Positions 32,595 to 41,766 are shown, counted from the first letter of the stretch. The stretch: 64,000 bases of DNA from Halalkalibacter krulwichiae (GCF_002109385.1 NZ_CP020814.1:3805501-3869500), one strand, 5' to 3'. Numbers and translations are program-made. Notes: generated from the sequence alone by a model not told the origin.

Positions 32595-32964
32595 GAGACG
32601 GCCTCCAAGTCTTAATTAATCCCCACTTTCGTTTCTTGTGTTTGATAGAATGAATCGTGATTTTATATTTATCCGCAACTTCTTGATCGGTAAGCTTAGA
32701 CTTTTTATATTGCAAATATAGTTCCTTCGTTAATTCGGGATCTTTGGGTTTTGTGTTCCTTTTCTCCCTTAACTCCTGAGTCTTTTGAGTTAACAGCTTT
32801 CCTAGACTTTGAAGTTTCTGACCAACAGGACAATTTTTGCAATAAGGACCAATATGATCTGATTTTCCGCTATGCTCACACGGTTTACATTGCTTGTCTT
32901 CAATTTCAGCAATCTTCCAAGTTATTTCAGTTCTAAACATCCTTTCTTTATGAAGAGCGTTCAT
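32569..32964 (-). CDS. Zinc-finger/HTH DNA-binding protein
   Basis: 131 residues. Four cysteines in an N-terminal finger (KQCKPCEHSG, YCKNCPVGQ), a helical linker, then a homeodomain-like helix-turn-helix (LTDQEVADKYKITIHSIKHK). Overlaps the resolvase gene by 4 bp. Likely a phage early regulator or recombination accessory. Confidence 0.75.
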   Translation of the reverse strand: MNALHKERMFRTEITWKIAEIEDKQCKPCEHSGKSDHIGPYCKNCPVGQKLQSLGKLLTQKTQELREKRNTKPKDPELTKELYLQYKKSKLTDQEVADKYKITIHSIKHKKRKWGLIKTWRPSRENKQSQS

Positions 32965-33509
32965 TTCGCCACCTTCTTTCTTGGTTTCTTTTTCTCAGGA
33001 GGATTAAGTATCGTATCAATAACTTCTTGTTGATAGTCAGTTAATGTGAAGGTTAATGATTCCCTGTTTTCAATCGAATACATAATTTTCGCAAGAACAA
33101 ATGCATCTAACACATTGTCACTACGATGACTGAAGCCCCAGTTATCTAAAATAGGTTGAATCATGTGTTCTTTAGCGCAATTTCCTTTTCCAGTTGCGAA
33201 TTTCTTTAATTGCCCAGGTGTGATTTCTCTGTACGAATGGCCTCGGCTATAAAGAGCGATTCGAAAGGCATAACCTACACCGAATTGAAACCCGACACCT
33301 CTACCTTGAGAGTTATAGCTAAATCCTTCGATAGCGATCTTATCGCCTTTTTTAACATGAGAGGCTACCTCTTTAACAAGGGTAGTGATACGCTTAGGAT
33401 CTTTGTTACCTATACCAGTAAGCTCTTTTGCCGTGGCTACTTCACCATTCTCATCAAGTGCGCAAAATCCTGTTTTGGTTGAGGGATCTATACCAACATA
33501 ACGAGTCAT
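32961..33509 (-). CDS. RuvC-like Holliday junction resolvase
   Basis: 182 residues with the RNase H-fold pattern YVGIDPSTKTGFCALD, IAIEGFSY, and the C-terminal acidic pair region SDNVLDAFVLA, as in RuvC. It resolves branched DNA before packaging. The ATG overlaps the stop of the broken HNH gene upstream (ATGA). Confidence 0.88.
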   Translation of the reverse strand: MTRYVGIDPSTKTGFCALDENGEVATAKELTGIGNKDPKRITTLVKEVASHVKKGDKIAIEGFSYNSQGRGVGFQFGVGYAFRIALYSRGHSYREITPGQLKKFATGKGNCAKEHMIQPILDNWGFSHRSDNVLDAFVLAKIMYSIENRESLTFTLTDYQQEVIDTILNPPEKKKPRKKVAK

Positions 33510-34037
33510 GACAAAATTCCTTCTTTTGAAAAAGGCATATATTTCTTCCTAGCATTCTTAACAGCGATTTCTGCCTCTTTCATATCATCAAAATATCCAA
33601 GGTTAATCCTTTTTTTATTCACCGCCAACCTCGCTTGAAATTTCATCCTATCTTTTTTAAATTCGACTCCACGAATACCTGTAACAGAGTCCTTCCTTGC
33701 CCTTTTTTATTTTGTTGATTTTGTGCATTGGTAAGGATTCTTAGATTGACAGACCTTCTATTATCAAGTGTATTGTTATTAAAGTGATCAACAGTCAAGT
33801 TGCTTGTTAAATCCCAAAGCCAACGATGTAAATAAAAACGTCTCTTTGTTCCTTCGACAACTTTATCCCTCTGATATAGAATGAATTTGTCTTTTGATTA
33901 AAATGCGCATACCATGTATTAGAAAAAGAACGAGCTTTATCAAGGTCCTTTGTATCAATAAACGTTTCAAGTATCCGTTTTTTGCATTTCACAAAAATCA
34001 CGGTTACATCATCACGAATTTCATAATCATTTTTCAT
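33506..34037 (-). pseudogene. HNH-AP2 endonuclease, frameshifted twice
   Basis: Start MKNDYEIRDDVTVIF with AGAGGAAGGG upstream; paralogue of the intact gene at 37624-38151. Reading is lost at ~33870 (before the HNH half FYLHRWLW...VDHFNNNTLDNRRSV) and again at ~33690 (before the AP2 half TGIRGVEFKKDRMKF). Correcting two single-base shifts gives ~177 residues ending exactly at the resolvase start. It is broken here, or the assembly has indel errors. Confidence 0.8.
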
Positions 34038-34155
34038 CCCTTTCACCCTTCCTCTTTTGAAGTTCTCGTGCAGCTTCATAGCGAATTGATAACTTCACTG
34101 TTTCATCTTTCGTAATTTCATATAGTTGTAGATTGGTAGCTTTTGAGTAATCCAT
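34027..34155 (-). CDS. Small hypothetical protein, 42 aa
   Basis: 42 residues (MDYSKATNLQLYEITKDETV... ending KGERDEK) with GAGGTG upstream. Overlaps the start of the broken HNH gene. Short charged phage protein; function unknown. Confidence 0.6.
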   Translation of the reverse strand: MDYSKATNLQLYEITKDETVKLSIRYEAARELQKRKGERDEK

Positions 34156-34163
34156 ATTTCACC

Positions 34164-34436
34164 TCAATCCAACCAACCGCTAAGATCTTGATTAGGTTTC
34201 TCTGGTTGCTTCTCAGCAATCGGCTCTGGTTTCTTTTCTTCAGGAGGAATCTCAGAAGGAAATTCACTACCTTTATAAAGTTTTTCATTAAAAGCTTGCA
34301 CCTGTGCAGATGTAAGTTCATAAATCCTTTTGGTCTTTTCATCTTTATTGACTGGATCAAGAGGGTGCTCTGCCATTTTGACCATCCATTCAAGGGCTTT
34401 GTTTCTTTGTTCAAGGGTTTCTATCTTTTTACTCAT
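34164..34436 (-). CDS. Hypothetical protein following helicase
   Basis: 90 residues. Helical N-terminal half and Pro/Glu-rich C-terminal half (SEIPPEEKKPEPIAEKQPEK), ending DLSGWLD. Overlaps dnaB by 8 bp. Possibly a helicase partner; no family recognised. Confidence 0.65.
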   Translation of the reverse strand: MSKKIETLEQRNKALEWMVKMAEHPLDPVNKDEKTKRIYELTSAQVQAFNEKLYKGSEFPSEIPPEEKKPEPIAEKQPEKPNQDLSGWLD

Positions 34437-35721
34437 TTTCTCTCAGCTCCTTAAACTTCTGAATGTAACCACGGAAGAACAGTCTAAATTCATTGATACC
34501 AATGTTGCGACCTTTAGCAATAAATTGTTGGACTACCTTACCACCCCTCATAGTGTCGTCAGGCTTTTCCCAAAGAAACTCAACTACATCTGCATCCTGC
34601 TCTATGCTTCCTGATTCTTTTAAATCAGCTAATGTAGGTTTCTTCTTCATTTCAGATTCACGAGTCATTTGGCTAAGAAGCATGAATGGACAATCCATTT
34701 CCTTCGCTATCTTTTTAGCCATTCCAGTGACCTTACCAATTGCTTCTGATCGAGTTTCTCCCTTTTCTTTCGGGATGTTCATAATTTGCAAATAATCAAC
34801 TGCAATAAGATCAATCTTTCCATATTTCCTTTTAAACTGTCTTGCCACTGATCGAACCTCTTGAATGGTGACACCAGCAGCATCACGAATGAATAACGGT
34901 TTTTGTTCCAGCTTTTCATACATAACCTTGACTATTTCGAATTCAAAATCATCTAGTTTCTTTTGGTTGATCTTAGGGTATTTAATCTCGGTTGCGCTTG
35001 AAATCAACCTGTCTAAGATCTGATACTTTGACATTTCTTGTGACCATAACAACACAACGCCTGAACTCTGATTGTCCAAAATCCCTCTAATTCGTTGCAG
35101 TAGCATCGCTGTCTTACCCATCGACGGTCTACCAGCTGAAATAAATAAATCTGTTCGCCCAAGACCATTGGACCATTCATCAAACTGCCCAAATCCAGTT
35201 TCTACACGACTGACAGGGGTTGTTAAGTGCTTGAAATATCCTTCTTTCATTTCTTTTAAGCTTTCCATTTCACCAGTGTTTTGAGGTCGAATCTGTTCAA
35301 CTGACTCTTCAACAGCGGAGAAATACTCTTCATCCGTTGCGAAATCTTCTTGGGAAAGATGTTCAATCTTTCTTCCTAACTCCATTCCCCTACGTCTAAC
35401 TGCTTTTGAACGTACAATCTTTGCGTAATGAGAAGCATTAGAAGTAGTTGGGCAAGAATCTGTTAACTTAGCTAAATACTGTACGCCACCCATTTCATCA
35501 ACTTGTCCGAACTGATTAAACTCATTGACAACGGTCATTAGATCAATCGGTTTGTTTTGCTCGTCTAAGTATTTAATAACTCGAAAAAGTTGCTGGTGCT
35601 GTTTACTCGAAAAATCACGTTCTTCTAAAAAAATAATTTCATCTAGTACATTTGAATCTAAGAGCACAGCACCAAGAACAGACTGTTCAGCGCTAATATC
35701 ATTTGCCGTAATCAAATTCAT
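34429..35721 (-). CDS. Replicative DNA helicase, DnaB-like
   Basis: 430 residues from the ATG starting MNLITANDISAE. N-terminal DnaB domain (EQSVLGAVLLDSNVLDEI), then the RecA-like ATPase with Walker A SAGRPSMGKTAM and Walker B LIAVDYLQIM, and the QDADVVEFLW and RNIG...F segments. It unwinds the phage replication fork. Loader not obvious; the organizer gene upstream is disrupted. Confidence 0.94.
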   Translation of the reverse strand: MNLITANDISAEQSVLGAVLLDSNVLDEIIFLEERDFSSKQHQQLFRVIKYLDEQNKPIDLMTVVNEFNQFGQVDEMGGVQYLAKLTDSCPTTSNASHYAKIVRSKAVRRRGMELGRKIEHLSQEDFATDEEYFSAVEESVEQIRPQNTGEMESLKEMKEGYFKHLTTPVSRVETGFGQFDEWSNGLGRTDLFISAGRPSMGKTAMLLQRIRGILDNQSSGVVLLWSQEMSKYQILDRLISSATEIKYPKINQKKLDDFEFEIVKVMYEKLEQKPLFIRDAAGVTIQEVRSVARQFKRKYGKIDLIAVDYLQIMNIPKEKGETRSEAIGKVTGMAKKIAKEMDCPFMLLSQMTRESEMKKKPTLADLKESGSIEQDADVVEFLWEKPDDTMRGGKVVQQFIAKGRNIGINEFRLFFRGYIQKFKELRENE

Positions 35722-36537
35722 CAGGATCACCACCGTTTGCTATCCATTTATTTAAAGCAATTTCGTAATCACGCGGGTCAGATTGCTTTTGTGATATAGG
35801 CTTTAATTTTTCATTTACATAATTCTCAAAGTTCTTTTGCGCAAATAATGTAGCAGGTCTTAAGTATTCGCTCATTTTCGGATTATCTATCCACTGTTCA
35901 CATTTGATATCTATTACACGAATGAAATCCTCAAATGTTCTTCCTTCTGAAACACGTCCATTAATTAATTTCTGATTTGCTGCTGATTTATGGCTATAGT
36001 TCTTCCCTGTCTTTTGATTAAGATAGGATATAACCTCGACATAAATATTATTTCTTTTACTTTCTTTTCTTTTCTTTTGTGGGGTTTTTGCAGACACTTC
36101 GTCGACATTTACTAAGTTATTGTCAGCATTATCTTCGTTATTGTTATCAGATACTTCTTCCATCAAATTGTATTCTGGTTTGACATGAACGCTCTTTCGT
36201 CTATTGGCAGCAAGCAAATACCTCTTCTGGAACCCTTTTGAAGTGAGGACCCCACACTGCTCATATTTTGATTGATGAAAGAACCCCACTTCAAACACTC
36301 ATCCACTACTTCATTTACAAATTCAACAGACTCTTTCACCTTCATCGAGAAGATATATTGCTCTTTTTCTGACCAGGAATAAAAATAACCATTCTTATAA
36401 ATCTCCATCATCAAACGAATGATCACGCCAAAGCCTTGCATTCCGAACTTAGCAACAACAACAATTATCTTTTCATCTTGGTCAATGTCTGTATCAAGCG
36501 GGAAGTATTCGAGTCCTTCTTTAGTAGGTCTTGCCAT
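35699..36537 (-). pseudogene. Phage replisome organizer, single frameshift
   Basis: The N-terminal half (start 36537, MARPTKEGLEYFPLDTD) is the Lin1244/Lin1753-type replisome-organizer domain. The reading frame is lost near 36275, where the other frame continues HQSKYEQCGVLTSKGFQKRY and goes on with the conserved phage C-terminal domain to 35699. One base gained or lost would restore ~279 residues. It lies directly upstream of dnaB and overlaps it. Real mutation or sequence error cannot be separated here. Confidence 0.8.
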
Positions 36538-36554
36538 TTGTCCTCACCCGTCCA

Positions 36555-36878
36555 TTATCGTTTTGAGAGCTCTTCTTTAATAAAATCAACTAGACCTTTT
36601 GAAAAACCTTTTCTATCTGCTACCGGACTGCCAACGTACTTTTCATCTATCCAGAGGGCTAGCTTGGCATCTACTTCTGTTGTGATTTTGTGCCACTTAT
36701 CATCTGAAAGAGACTCTTTTTCTTCAATTTCGATGCAATATTCATAAGGAACAATCTCTCCCATAAAGCAACCTTCTAGTATTTGAAATGATGGTCTAGG
36801 ATCCAACACAGACTTTCTTAATGGGCGAGCTTCAAAAATTTCACCCTTTGCTTTCCCTTTTAACATTTTGATTTTCAT
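36555..36878 (-). CDS. Hypothetical early protein
   Basis: 107 residues with TTGGAGG upstream. Starts with a small beta domain (MKIKMLKGKAKGEIFEARPL) and ends in an amphipathic helix (KGLVDFIKEELSKR). Overlaps the MBL gene by 4 bp (ATGA). Not recognised. Confidence 0.7.
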   Translation of the reverse strand: MKIKMLKGKAKGEIFEARPLRKSVLDPRPSFQILEGCFMGEIVPYEYCIEIEEKESLSDDKWHKITTEVDAKLALWIDEKYVGSPVADRKGFSKGLVDFIKEELSKR

Positions 36879-37627
36879 TCGATTACCTCCAAGTGATAAT
36901 GTGTACCTTGCTTAAATCCTTTTTTATCTAAAGCCCTGATTACAGTCATTTCAGCAAGTGCTGGCAAGTTGTTCTTACTACTTAGATGTGTTAGATATAT
37001 CTTTTCTCCTCGCCCTCTTACGAGCTGTTTAAGGGCTTCTGCTGTCTGTTCATTACTTAAATGCCCGATATGACTTAGAATCCTCGCTTTCGTGCTTACT
37101 GGATAGTCTGACACTTCAACCATGTTCGGTTCATGATTAGCTTCAATGATGTAGTAATCTGAATCGCCCATGAAGTGCAGCATGTTATCATCCACTTTTC
37201 CAGTATCTAAACAGATCGAACATTGCTTTTTAGAAATAGAATCATAGATTGCATATCCATATGGTTCATATGAATCGTGATGCACCGGGAACGCATCAAT
37301 TTCAAATTGATCAATTACATGAACTGTCTGATCGGATGAAACATAATGAATTAATTCCTCGTCGACACCCTTAATTGAACTCCATTCACCTTCACCGGCA
37401 TAAATAGGAATCTTATATTTATTAGCTAATGGAACACCTTTAATGTGATCTCCATGAGCATGAGTGATAAAGATTGCAACTACTTGATCAGGACGAATAC
37501 CAACTTCTAATAGTCGCTTTTCAATTTTTGTTTTTGCTACTCCAACATCAATTAAAATGGTCTTTGTTCCAGAACTAAGGGCTATACAGTTTCCTCGCGA
37601 CCCTGAAGCTAAAATATCAACCTTCAT
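36875..37627 (-). CDS. Metallo-beta-lactamase-fold hydrolase (YycJ-like)
   Basis: 250 residues. Metal-binding HAHGDH (~58-63), later LDTGK, EANHEP and SHIGH, and THLSSKN: a full di-zinc MBL fold like YycJ/WalJ exonuclease-type enzymes. In Firmicutes phages it often sits beside the annealase and Rad50-like genes, suggesting a DNA end-processing nuclease. A cyclic-nucleotide phosphodiesterase of the Apyc1 type is an alternative. Confidence 0.88.
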   Translation of the reverse strand: MKVDILASGSRGNCIALSSGTKTILIDVGVAKTKIEKRLLEVGIRPDQVVAIFITHAHGDHIKGVPLANKYKIPIYAGEGEWSSIKGVDEELIHYVSSDQTVHVIDQFEIDAFPVHHDSYEPYGYAIYDSISKKQCSICLDTGKVDDNMLHFMGDSDYYIIEANHEPNMVEVSDYPVSTKARILSHIGHLSNEQTAEALKQLVRGRGEKIYLTHLSSKNNLPALAEMTVIRALDKKGFKQGTHYHLEVIE

Positions 37628-38151
37628 ATGAAAACCCCGCTATACGGAAGCAACTCTGGTCGCTTAATCTTTGCAGCTATTATTGCTTCCTTCTTAGTAT
37701 TAAATCGTTTAAAGTAAATCTTTTTATAATTCAAAGTTATTGCAACTGCCCATTTCTGTCTGGATTTATCAAAGTAAACATTAAGACAATTAGCTTTGTT
37801 GTTTTTTAAGGGACCTTTTCTGTTTTGGTTATTTTGACTGTTATTAACAATTCTTAAGCTTACTGATTGTCGATTATCTAACGGGTTATGGTTAATATGA
37901 TCAACTTGTAAACTAGGGCCTACACCAGTTATCCACCGATGAAGGCGGAAACTGGTGCGATGACCGTTAATTTTCTTTTGACCACAAACATATACCCCTT
38001 TAGTTTTTGGGCACTTCCATCCATACCAAGTACCTGTAAACTCTTGTGCTTTCGTCAAGTCTGTTGTATCAATAAGAGTTTCTAATATTTGCCCTTTAAA
38101 CTTAATGAATATCGCCGTAACATCTCCACGAACTTCATATTCGTTTTTCAT
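37624..38151 (-). CDS. HNH endonuclease with AP2 DNA-binding domain
   Basis: 175 residues starting MKNEYEVRGDVTAIFIKF, with TTGGAG upstream. HNH core LHRWITGVGPSLQVDHINHN...DNRQSV near 75-110, followed by an AP2-like domain (NVYFDKSRQKWAVAITLNYK). This is a free-standing homing-type endonuclease layout. It is the intact sibling of the broken copy at 33506-34037. Inserted between the annealase and MBL genes. Confidence 0.9.
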   Translation of the reverse strand: MKNEYEVRGDVTAIFIKFKGQILETLIDTTDLTKAQEFTGTWYGWKCPKTKGVYVCGQKKINGHRTSFRLHRWITGVGPSLQVDHINHNPLDNRQSVSLRIVNNSQNNQNRKGPLKNNKANCLNVYFDKSRQKWAVAITLNYKKIYFKRFNTKKEAIIAAKIKRPELLPYSGVFI

Positions 38152-38155
38152 TGAC

Positions 38156-39010
38156 TTACTCCAATTCATCCGCATCAAAAGATTGACGACGTTCTAAATC
38201 CATTTCCATGATGGCTATCAAACCAGTAAGCTCTTGTAATGTTGGTGGATTACTAGCATTAGGAAGGTTCTTGGAAATATACTCACCTTTGGCTTCCTTA
38301 CCTTCAATTCCTAACTGCGCAAACAACGATTGCATTTTTGCTTTCGCTTCATCAATTGGTGATTTAACCACTTCTTGATCCGATTGAGCAGGTGGCTCAT
38401 TAGGTGTAATATCCTTACGTTCTTTTGGTTGATACTCAGGAATATCACTTGATTTATTTGCTTCCTCTTCCGTATACATAGCTCCAAGAGAGTTAGGGAA
38501 AGCTTCACGTAAAGCATTCACAATCGCTACCTTGCGGATCATATTTAAGGGCATATCTTTCCAAGTTGCCTGCCCTTTACTGAACTCATCAATACTTACT
38601 TGCACTTCAATCGGTTGCTTACGGTCCGAACGAAATACTTTGCACCATCCACCAATTAATTCAGCTTTCTTAGGTTTAACGGCTCCAATAACTTGTTTGA
38701 TTTCATCATTAAATTCATAGATAATCCCTGCTTCAAAACCCTCAAATTTTTCATTTGATTCTGCTCTCTTCATAAAAGCTTCTTTTGAAACAATAATCTG
38801 TGCAGGTTGCGAACCAAATTTAATTAGGTAAGCTTCATTGATTAATGGATTTAACTTTTGGTACTGACATAGATTCATAAACATGACAATCTCTTGATCT
38901 GTTACACTGCCATTACCTCTAACTAGATAGTTTTTTACTGTTTCCGGTTGAAGATCAATAACCTCTCCACTAACCTCATATGAAATTGCTTTGACTAATG
39001 CGTTTGTCAT
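38156..39010 (-). CDS. Phage recombination protein Bet (single-strand annealing)
   Basis: 284 residues. The RecT/Bet core is clear: LCQYQKLNPLINEAYLIKFG, VSKEAFMKRAESNEKFEGFE, PLNMIRKVAIVNALREAFPN and TEEEA. The C-terminal third is variable. It anneals complementary strands. It works with the Rad50-like ATPase and MBL protein next to it and with SSB. Confidence 0.92.
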   Translation of the reverse strand: MTNALVKAISYEVSGEVIDLQPETVKNYLVRGNGSVTDQEIVMFMNLCQYQKLNPLINEAYLIKFGSQPAQIIVSKEAFMKRAESNEKFEGFEAGIIYEFNDEIKQVIGAVKPKKAELIGGWCKVFRSDRKQPIEVQVSIDEFSKGQATWKDMPLNMIRKVAIVNALREAFPNSLGAMYTEEEANKSSDIPEYQPKERKDITPNEPPAQSDQEVVKSPIDEAKAKMQSLFAQLGIEGKEAKGEYISKNLPNASNPPTLQELTGLIAIMEMDLERRQSFDADELE

Positions 39011-39022
39011 TATAATTTCCCC

Positions 39023-39175
39023 CTATGAATAAATAAGTTTTGTTGTTCCAGTTTCTCTATGAACTAAAAGTAAATGATCCTGATCCGCTTTACTTACTAA
39101 CCATTTATCAGGACTTAACCCTGAATGTTTGATTGCTTCTTTCTGCTTGCGAGTTGGACGTTTACCGTTTTTCAT
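39023..39175 (-). CDS. DUF6906-like small phage protein, 50 aa
   Basis: 50 residues: MKNGKRPTRKQKEAIKHSGL..., with WLVSKADQDHLLLVHRETG. Start overlaps the ATPase stop (ATGA). The pattern matches short DUF6906 proteins of Bacillus phages from memory. Function unknown. Confidence 0.75.
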   Translation of the reverse strand: MKNGKRPTRKQKEAIKHSGLSPDKWLVSKADQDHLLLVHRETGTTKLIYS

Positions 39176-40695
39176 TCGCTCACCTCAATCTTCAATTCTT
39201 GACCAGCAACCACTTTACAAATGATCAATTGTCCTGTTGGTTCTTTAAATGACGTTATACTTTCTGCATTATCGACAAATACTGGAGCAACGATCTCACT
39301 TTGTTTACTAAGAACTTCTCTTAACTCAAGTCCTGCTCTGATACTTTCAGAGAGTGATAGTTTGCTATAAGGACGACCATCATATTCGATTTCAAACGTA
39401 GGTTTGATTTCTCCATTCTTCTGTTTATCGAATAATCGAACAGAGAGAGTATTAAATAACTCTTGAACCTTTTCACCTTGTAATTCTGCTTCCTTCGCCT
39501 TAAAAGCTTTGATTGAGTCCAGGATAAAGATCGAATCATTCAAGCTCTCTAACTTGGCTTGCTCATCTTTCTTCGCTTCCTCTACCTGTGTAAGTAATTG
39601 CTCATGTTGCTTATGTGTTCTAATTTTGTCAGCTACCTTGTCACGTTTAGCTTCTAACTCTCGAACCTTTTGTTGTTCTTCTGTTACATCAATTACTTCG
39701 ATGCTATCCAGTTGAGTTTGTAGCTCTTTTTTCCGTTCAATAAGCTTGCTATGATTAGCTTTATATTCCTGAATCCGGTTGTTTTTATCTTCTTCTACCG
39801 CCTTCACAGCCTCTTCATCTAATGGTCTTTTGCATGTGCGGCAAGTATCTTCAATTTGTTCATTCTTCAAAGAAGGGAACCTTTCTTTCGACATATCGAT
39901 TTGATGCTGTACCATGCCTAACTCAGATTTCACTTTGTTGTATTCGCTATTTTTAGCAAATGCTTGAGCTGGCACTTTATCGGCTTCAAGTATTGCAAGT
40001 CTCAACTCTTCCGCATTCGCTTCAAGTTCCTCATTACTTAGAGTTACTTCGCCAATGTTTTCGAGAAGAATATTAATTTGTTCATTTAATGTCTTTGTCC
40101 GACTTTGTGCCGCTATATGAGCCTTCTCCATCTTTGTTTTGTTCTCACGATGAATCTTAGCTAGATCATCCAATGAATGCTTTTTAACTAATGTTGCAAG
40201 CACTTCTGATTGAGTCTCAGGTAATTCTTTAAATACTTGCTTGTTAGTTGGTGCTGAAACATATTGGAGAAGCATTGAACGTTGTTTCTCCCAATGAAGC
40301 GTGAAGAAGTAATTAGGGTTATAAAGAGAGAAAAACAGTTCTTTATCAAATAGTTGCTCTACAATTTCATTGAATTCTTTCGCTTTACTTGGTACCTCAT
40401 TGACGTAGTAAGAAGCTTTCCCTTTTTTAGATCCGCGACCTAAAAGCAATTTCTTTCCGTCAACTTCTAAAAGAACTTGTACTAAAGTTTCGGTTGTTGC
40501 ATATCCTATTGGTGTAGGATCAAGTTTTGCTCCAAATAGATTTAAGCCGTATAATGTCCAAGAAAGGGTTTCTAATAAAGAAGACTTTCCTTGAGCGTTG
40601 TCACCAGTGATCTTCGTTTCCTCGCCAAAGTTAACAGTAAGATCCTGGTGGCTTTTAAAGCCCTTCGCTTCAACCTTTATAACTTTTACTAACAT
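39172..40695 (-). CDS. Rad50/SbcC-like ATPase
   Basis: 507 residues. Walker A GDNAQGKSS (~33-41), a long coiled coil with a CRTCKRPL zinc-hook-like motif in the middle (~287-294), and a C-terminal region with VFVDNAES as Walker B. It is a shortened SbcC/Rad50, probably partnering the MBL nuclease and Bet in DNA end processing. Confidence 0.9.
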   Translation of the reverse strand: MLVKVIKVEAKGFKSHQDLTVNFGEETKITGDNAQGKSSLLETLSWTLYGLNLFGAKLDPTPIGYATTETLVQVLLEVDGKKLLLGRGSKKGKASYYVNEVPSKAKEFNEIVEQLFDKELFFSLYNPNYFFTLHWEKQRSMLLQYVSAPTNKQVFKELPETQSEVLATLVKKHSLDDLAKIHRENKTKMEKAHIAAQSRTKTLNEQINILLENIGEVTLSNEELEANAEELRLAILEADKVPAQAFAKNSEYNKVKSELGMVQHQIDMSKERFPSLKNEQIEDTCRTCKRPLDEEAVKAVEEDKNNRIQEYKANHSKLIERKKELQTQLDSIEVIDVTEEQQKVRELEAKRDKVADKIRTHKQHEQLLTQVEEAKKDEQAKLESLNDSIFILDSIKAFKAKEAELQGEKVQELFNTLSVRLFDKQKNGEIKPTFEIEYDGRPYSKLSLSESIRAGLELREVLSKQSEIVAPVFVDNAESITSFKEPTGQLIICKVVAGQELKIEVSE

Positions 40696-40697
40696 CC

Positions 40698-40916
40698 TTA
40701 TTCCTCGCTTTCGATTTGGTATCTAACTACTACTGGACAATTACGGATCTCCATTAAGAGGTTGTCCTCTTTGTCGAAAAAGAAAAATGTACTATCCTCT
40801 TCAACAATGTATGCTATTACAGGACCTCCATAATAAATCCCTTCACCTACATCATAGTTAGGACGTTGATCTATATTGGAACCTATAACTCCAACCGATT
40901 TAATTACTTTCTCCAT
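40698..40916 (-). CDS. Hypothetical small protein, 72 aa
   Basis: 72 residues starting MEKVIKSVGVIGSNIDQRP; AAGGAG lies 8 nt upstream of this ATG. Beta-rich (VIAYIVEEDSTFFFFDKEDN). No family recognised. Confidence 0.65.
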   Translation of the reverse strand: MEKVIKSVGVIGSNIDQRPNYDVGEGIYYGGPVIAYIVEEDSTFFFFDKEDNLLMEIRNCPVVVRYQIESEE

Positions 40917-40931
40917 TCGTTTCACTCCTTT

Positions 40932-41219
40932 TTATATTTCTGCTCTTAAATTTTCTAGTCGCTTAATTTCAGCTTTAGTAACATCAACAAATGCATTGAT
41001 CATTTCGGCTTCTACTCTTGCTTCATAAACATCTTTCAATCCCTCAAAACCCCAAGGTGTTACATCGATATTTGAAGATTCAATTGCCAATCTGACACAT
41101 TTTAAACTCTTACCATCAATTACTTGTTCAAGACGTTTTTCTAACTTTAAAATTTCGTTAGTAACAGCTCGATATTTTTCCACTCGATCAGCCATATAAG
41201 CAAATGTTCTGCGATCCAC
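40932..41219 (-). CDS. Hypothetical helical protein, 95 aa
   Basis: 95 residues from a GTG with AAAGGAGG upstream. Coiled-coil N-terminal half and helical C-terminal half ending EIKRLENLRAEI. Early operon; function unknown. Confidence 0.65.
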   Translation of the reverse strand: MDRRTFAYMADRVEKYRAVTNEILKLEKRLEQVIDGKSLKCVRLAIESSNIDVTPWGFEGLKDVYEARVEAEMINAFVDVTKAEIKRLENLRAEI

Positions 41220-41224
41220 TTTTC

Positions 41225-41752
41225 TCACCTCCTTTCATTAATTGCGTCTTCTAACCTCAGCCGATCTGCAATAGCAGCAATAAACTCACTTACTGTTGGT
41301 CTTGAAGTTGTAAACCTATAAATTGCAGAACTTCGATTTTCCTGTGATTCATATGAACATTCGATAGCATGTCGCATTGCTCTTTCCACCCTCGAAGGTG
41401 TTGTCTCAAACTTTTTAGATATCGATGGATAAAGGTGCTTCGTCATCATTCCCAAATGGTTCATATCAAAGTAGACCATCATAATCGCTTCTCTAAGGTA
41501 GTGATAACCCTTTAAACTTGCGGGAATCCTTAAATCTTGAAGTATATTTGTAATTCTCACTTCTATAAAATCTTGCTCTAGACTTGATTTTTTCTCTGCT
41601 TTTGGATTAGCGTTAGGTTTTTTTAAGGCTTCTAATTCTCCTCTTAGCTCCAACACCTCATTTTTTAATGTTTGTATACTTCCTAATTCCTGCATAACAA
41701 ACCGAACGAGTTCATTTTCATTTTTAAACGGCAAATCATTTAATGTGTTCAT
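41225..41752 (-). CDS. Spo0A C-terminal-domain-like DNA-binding protein, no receiver domain
   Basis: 175 residues from the ATG behind GAAGGGAG. Residues ~1-60 are a coiled-coil N terminus with no receiver domain. From ~68 to 170 it matches the Spo0A effector domain: RIPASLKGYHYLREAI, VYFDMNHLGMMTKHLYPSIS, KKFETTPSRVERAMRHAIE and RPTVSEFIAAIADRLRLE. The recognition-helix residues SRVERAxRHAIE are preserved. It could bind 0A-box-like sites independent of phosphorylation and alter host sporulation or phage development. The early-operon position beside Rha supports a regulatory role. Confidence 0.88.
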   Translation of the reverse strand: MNTLNDLPFKNENELVRFVMQELGSIQTLKNEVLELRGELEALKKPNANPKAEKKSSLEQDFIEVRITNILQDLRIPASLKGYHYLREAIMMVYFDMNHLGMMTKHLYPSISKKFETTPSRVERAMRHAIECSYESQENRSSAIYRFTTSRPTVSEFIAAIADRLRLEDAINERR

Positions 41753-41766
41753 TTGCAGTTCTCCCT

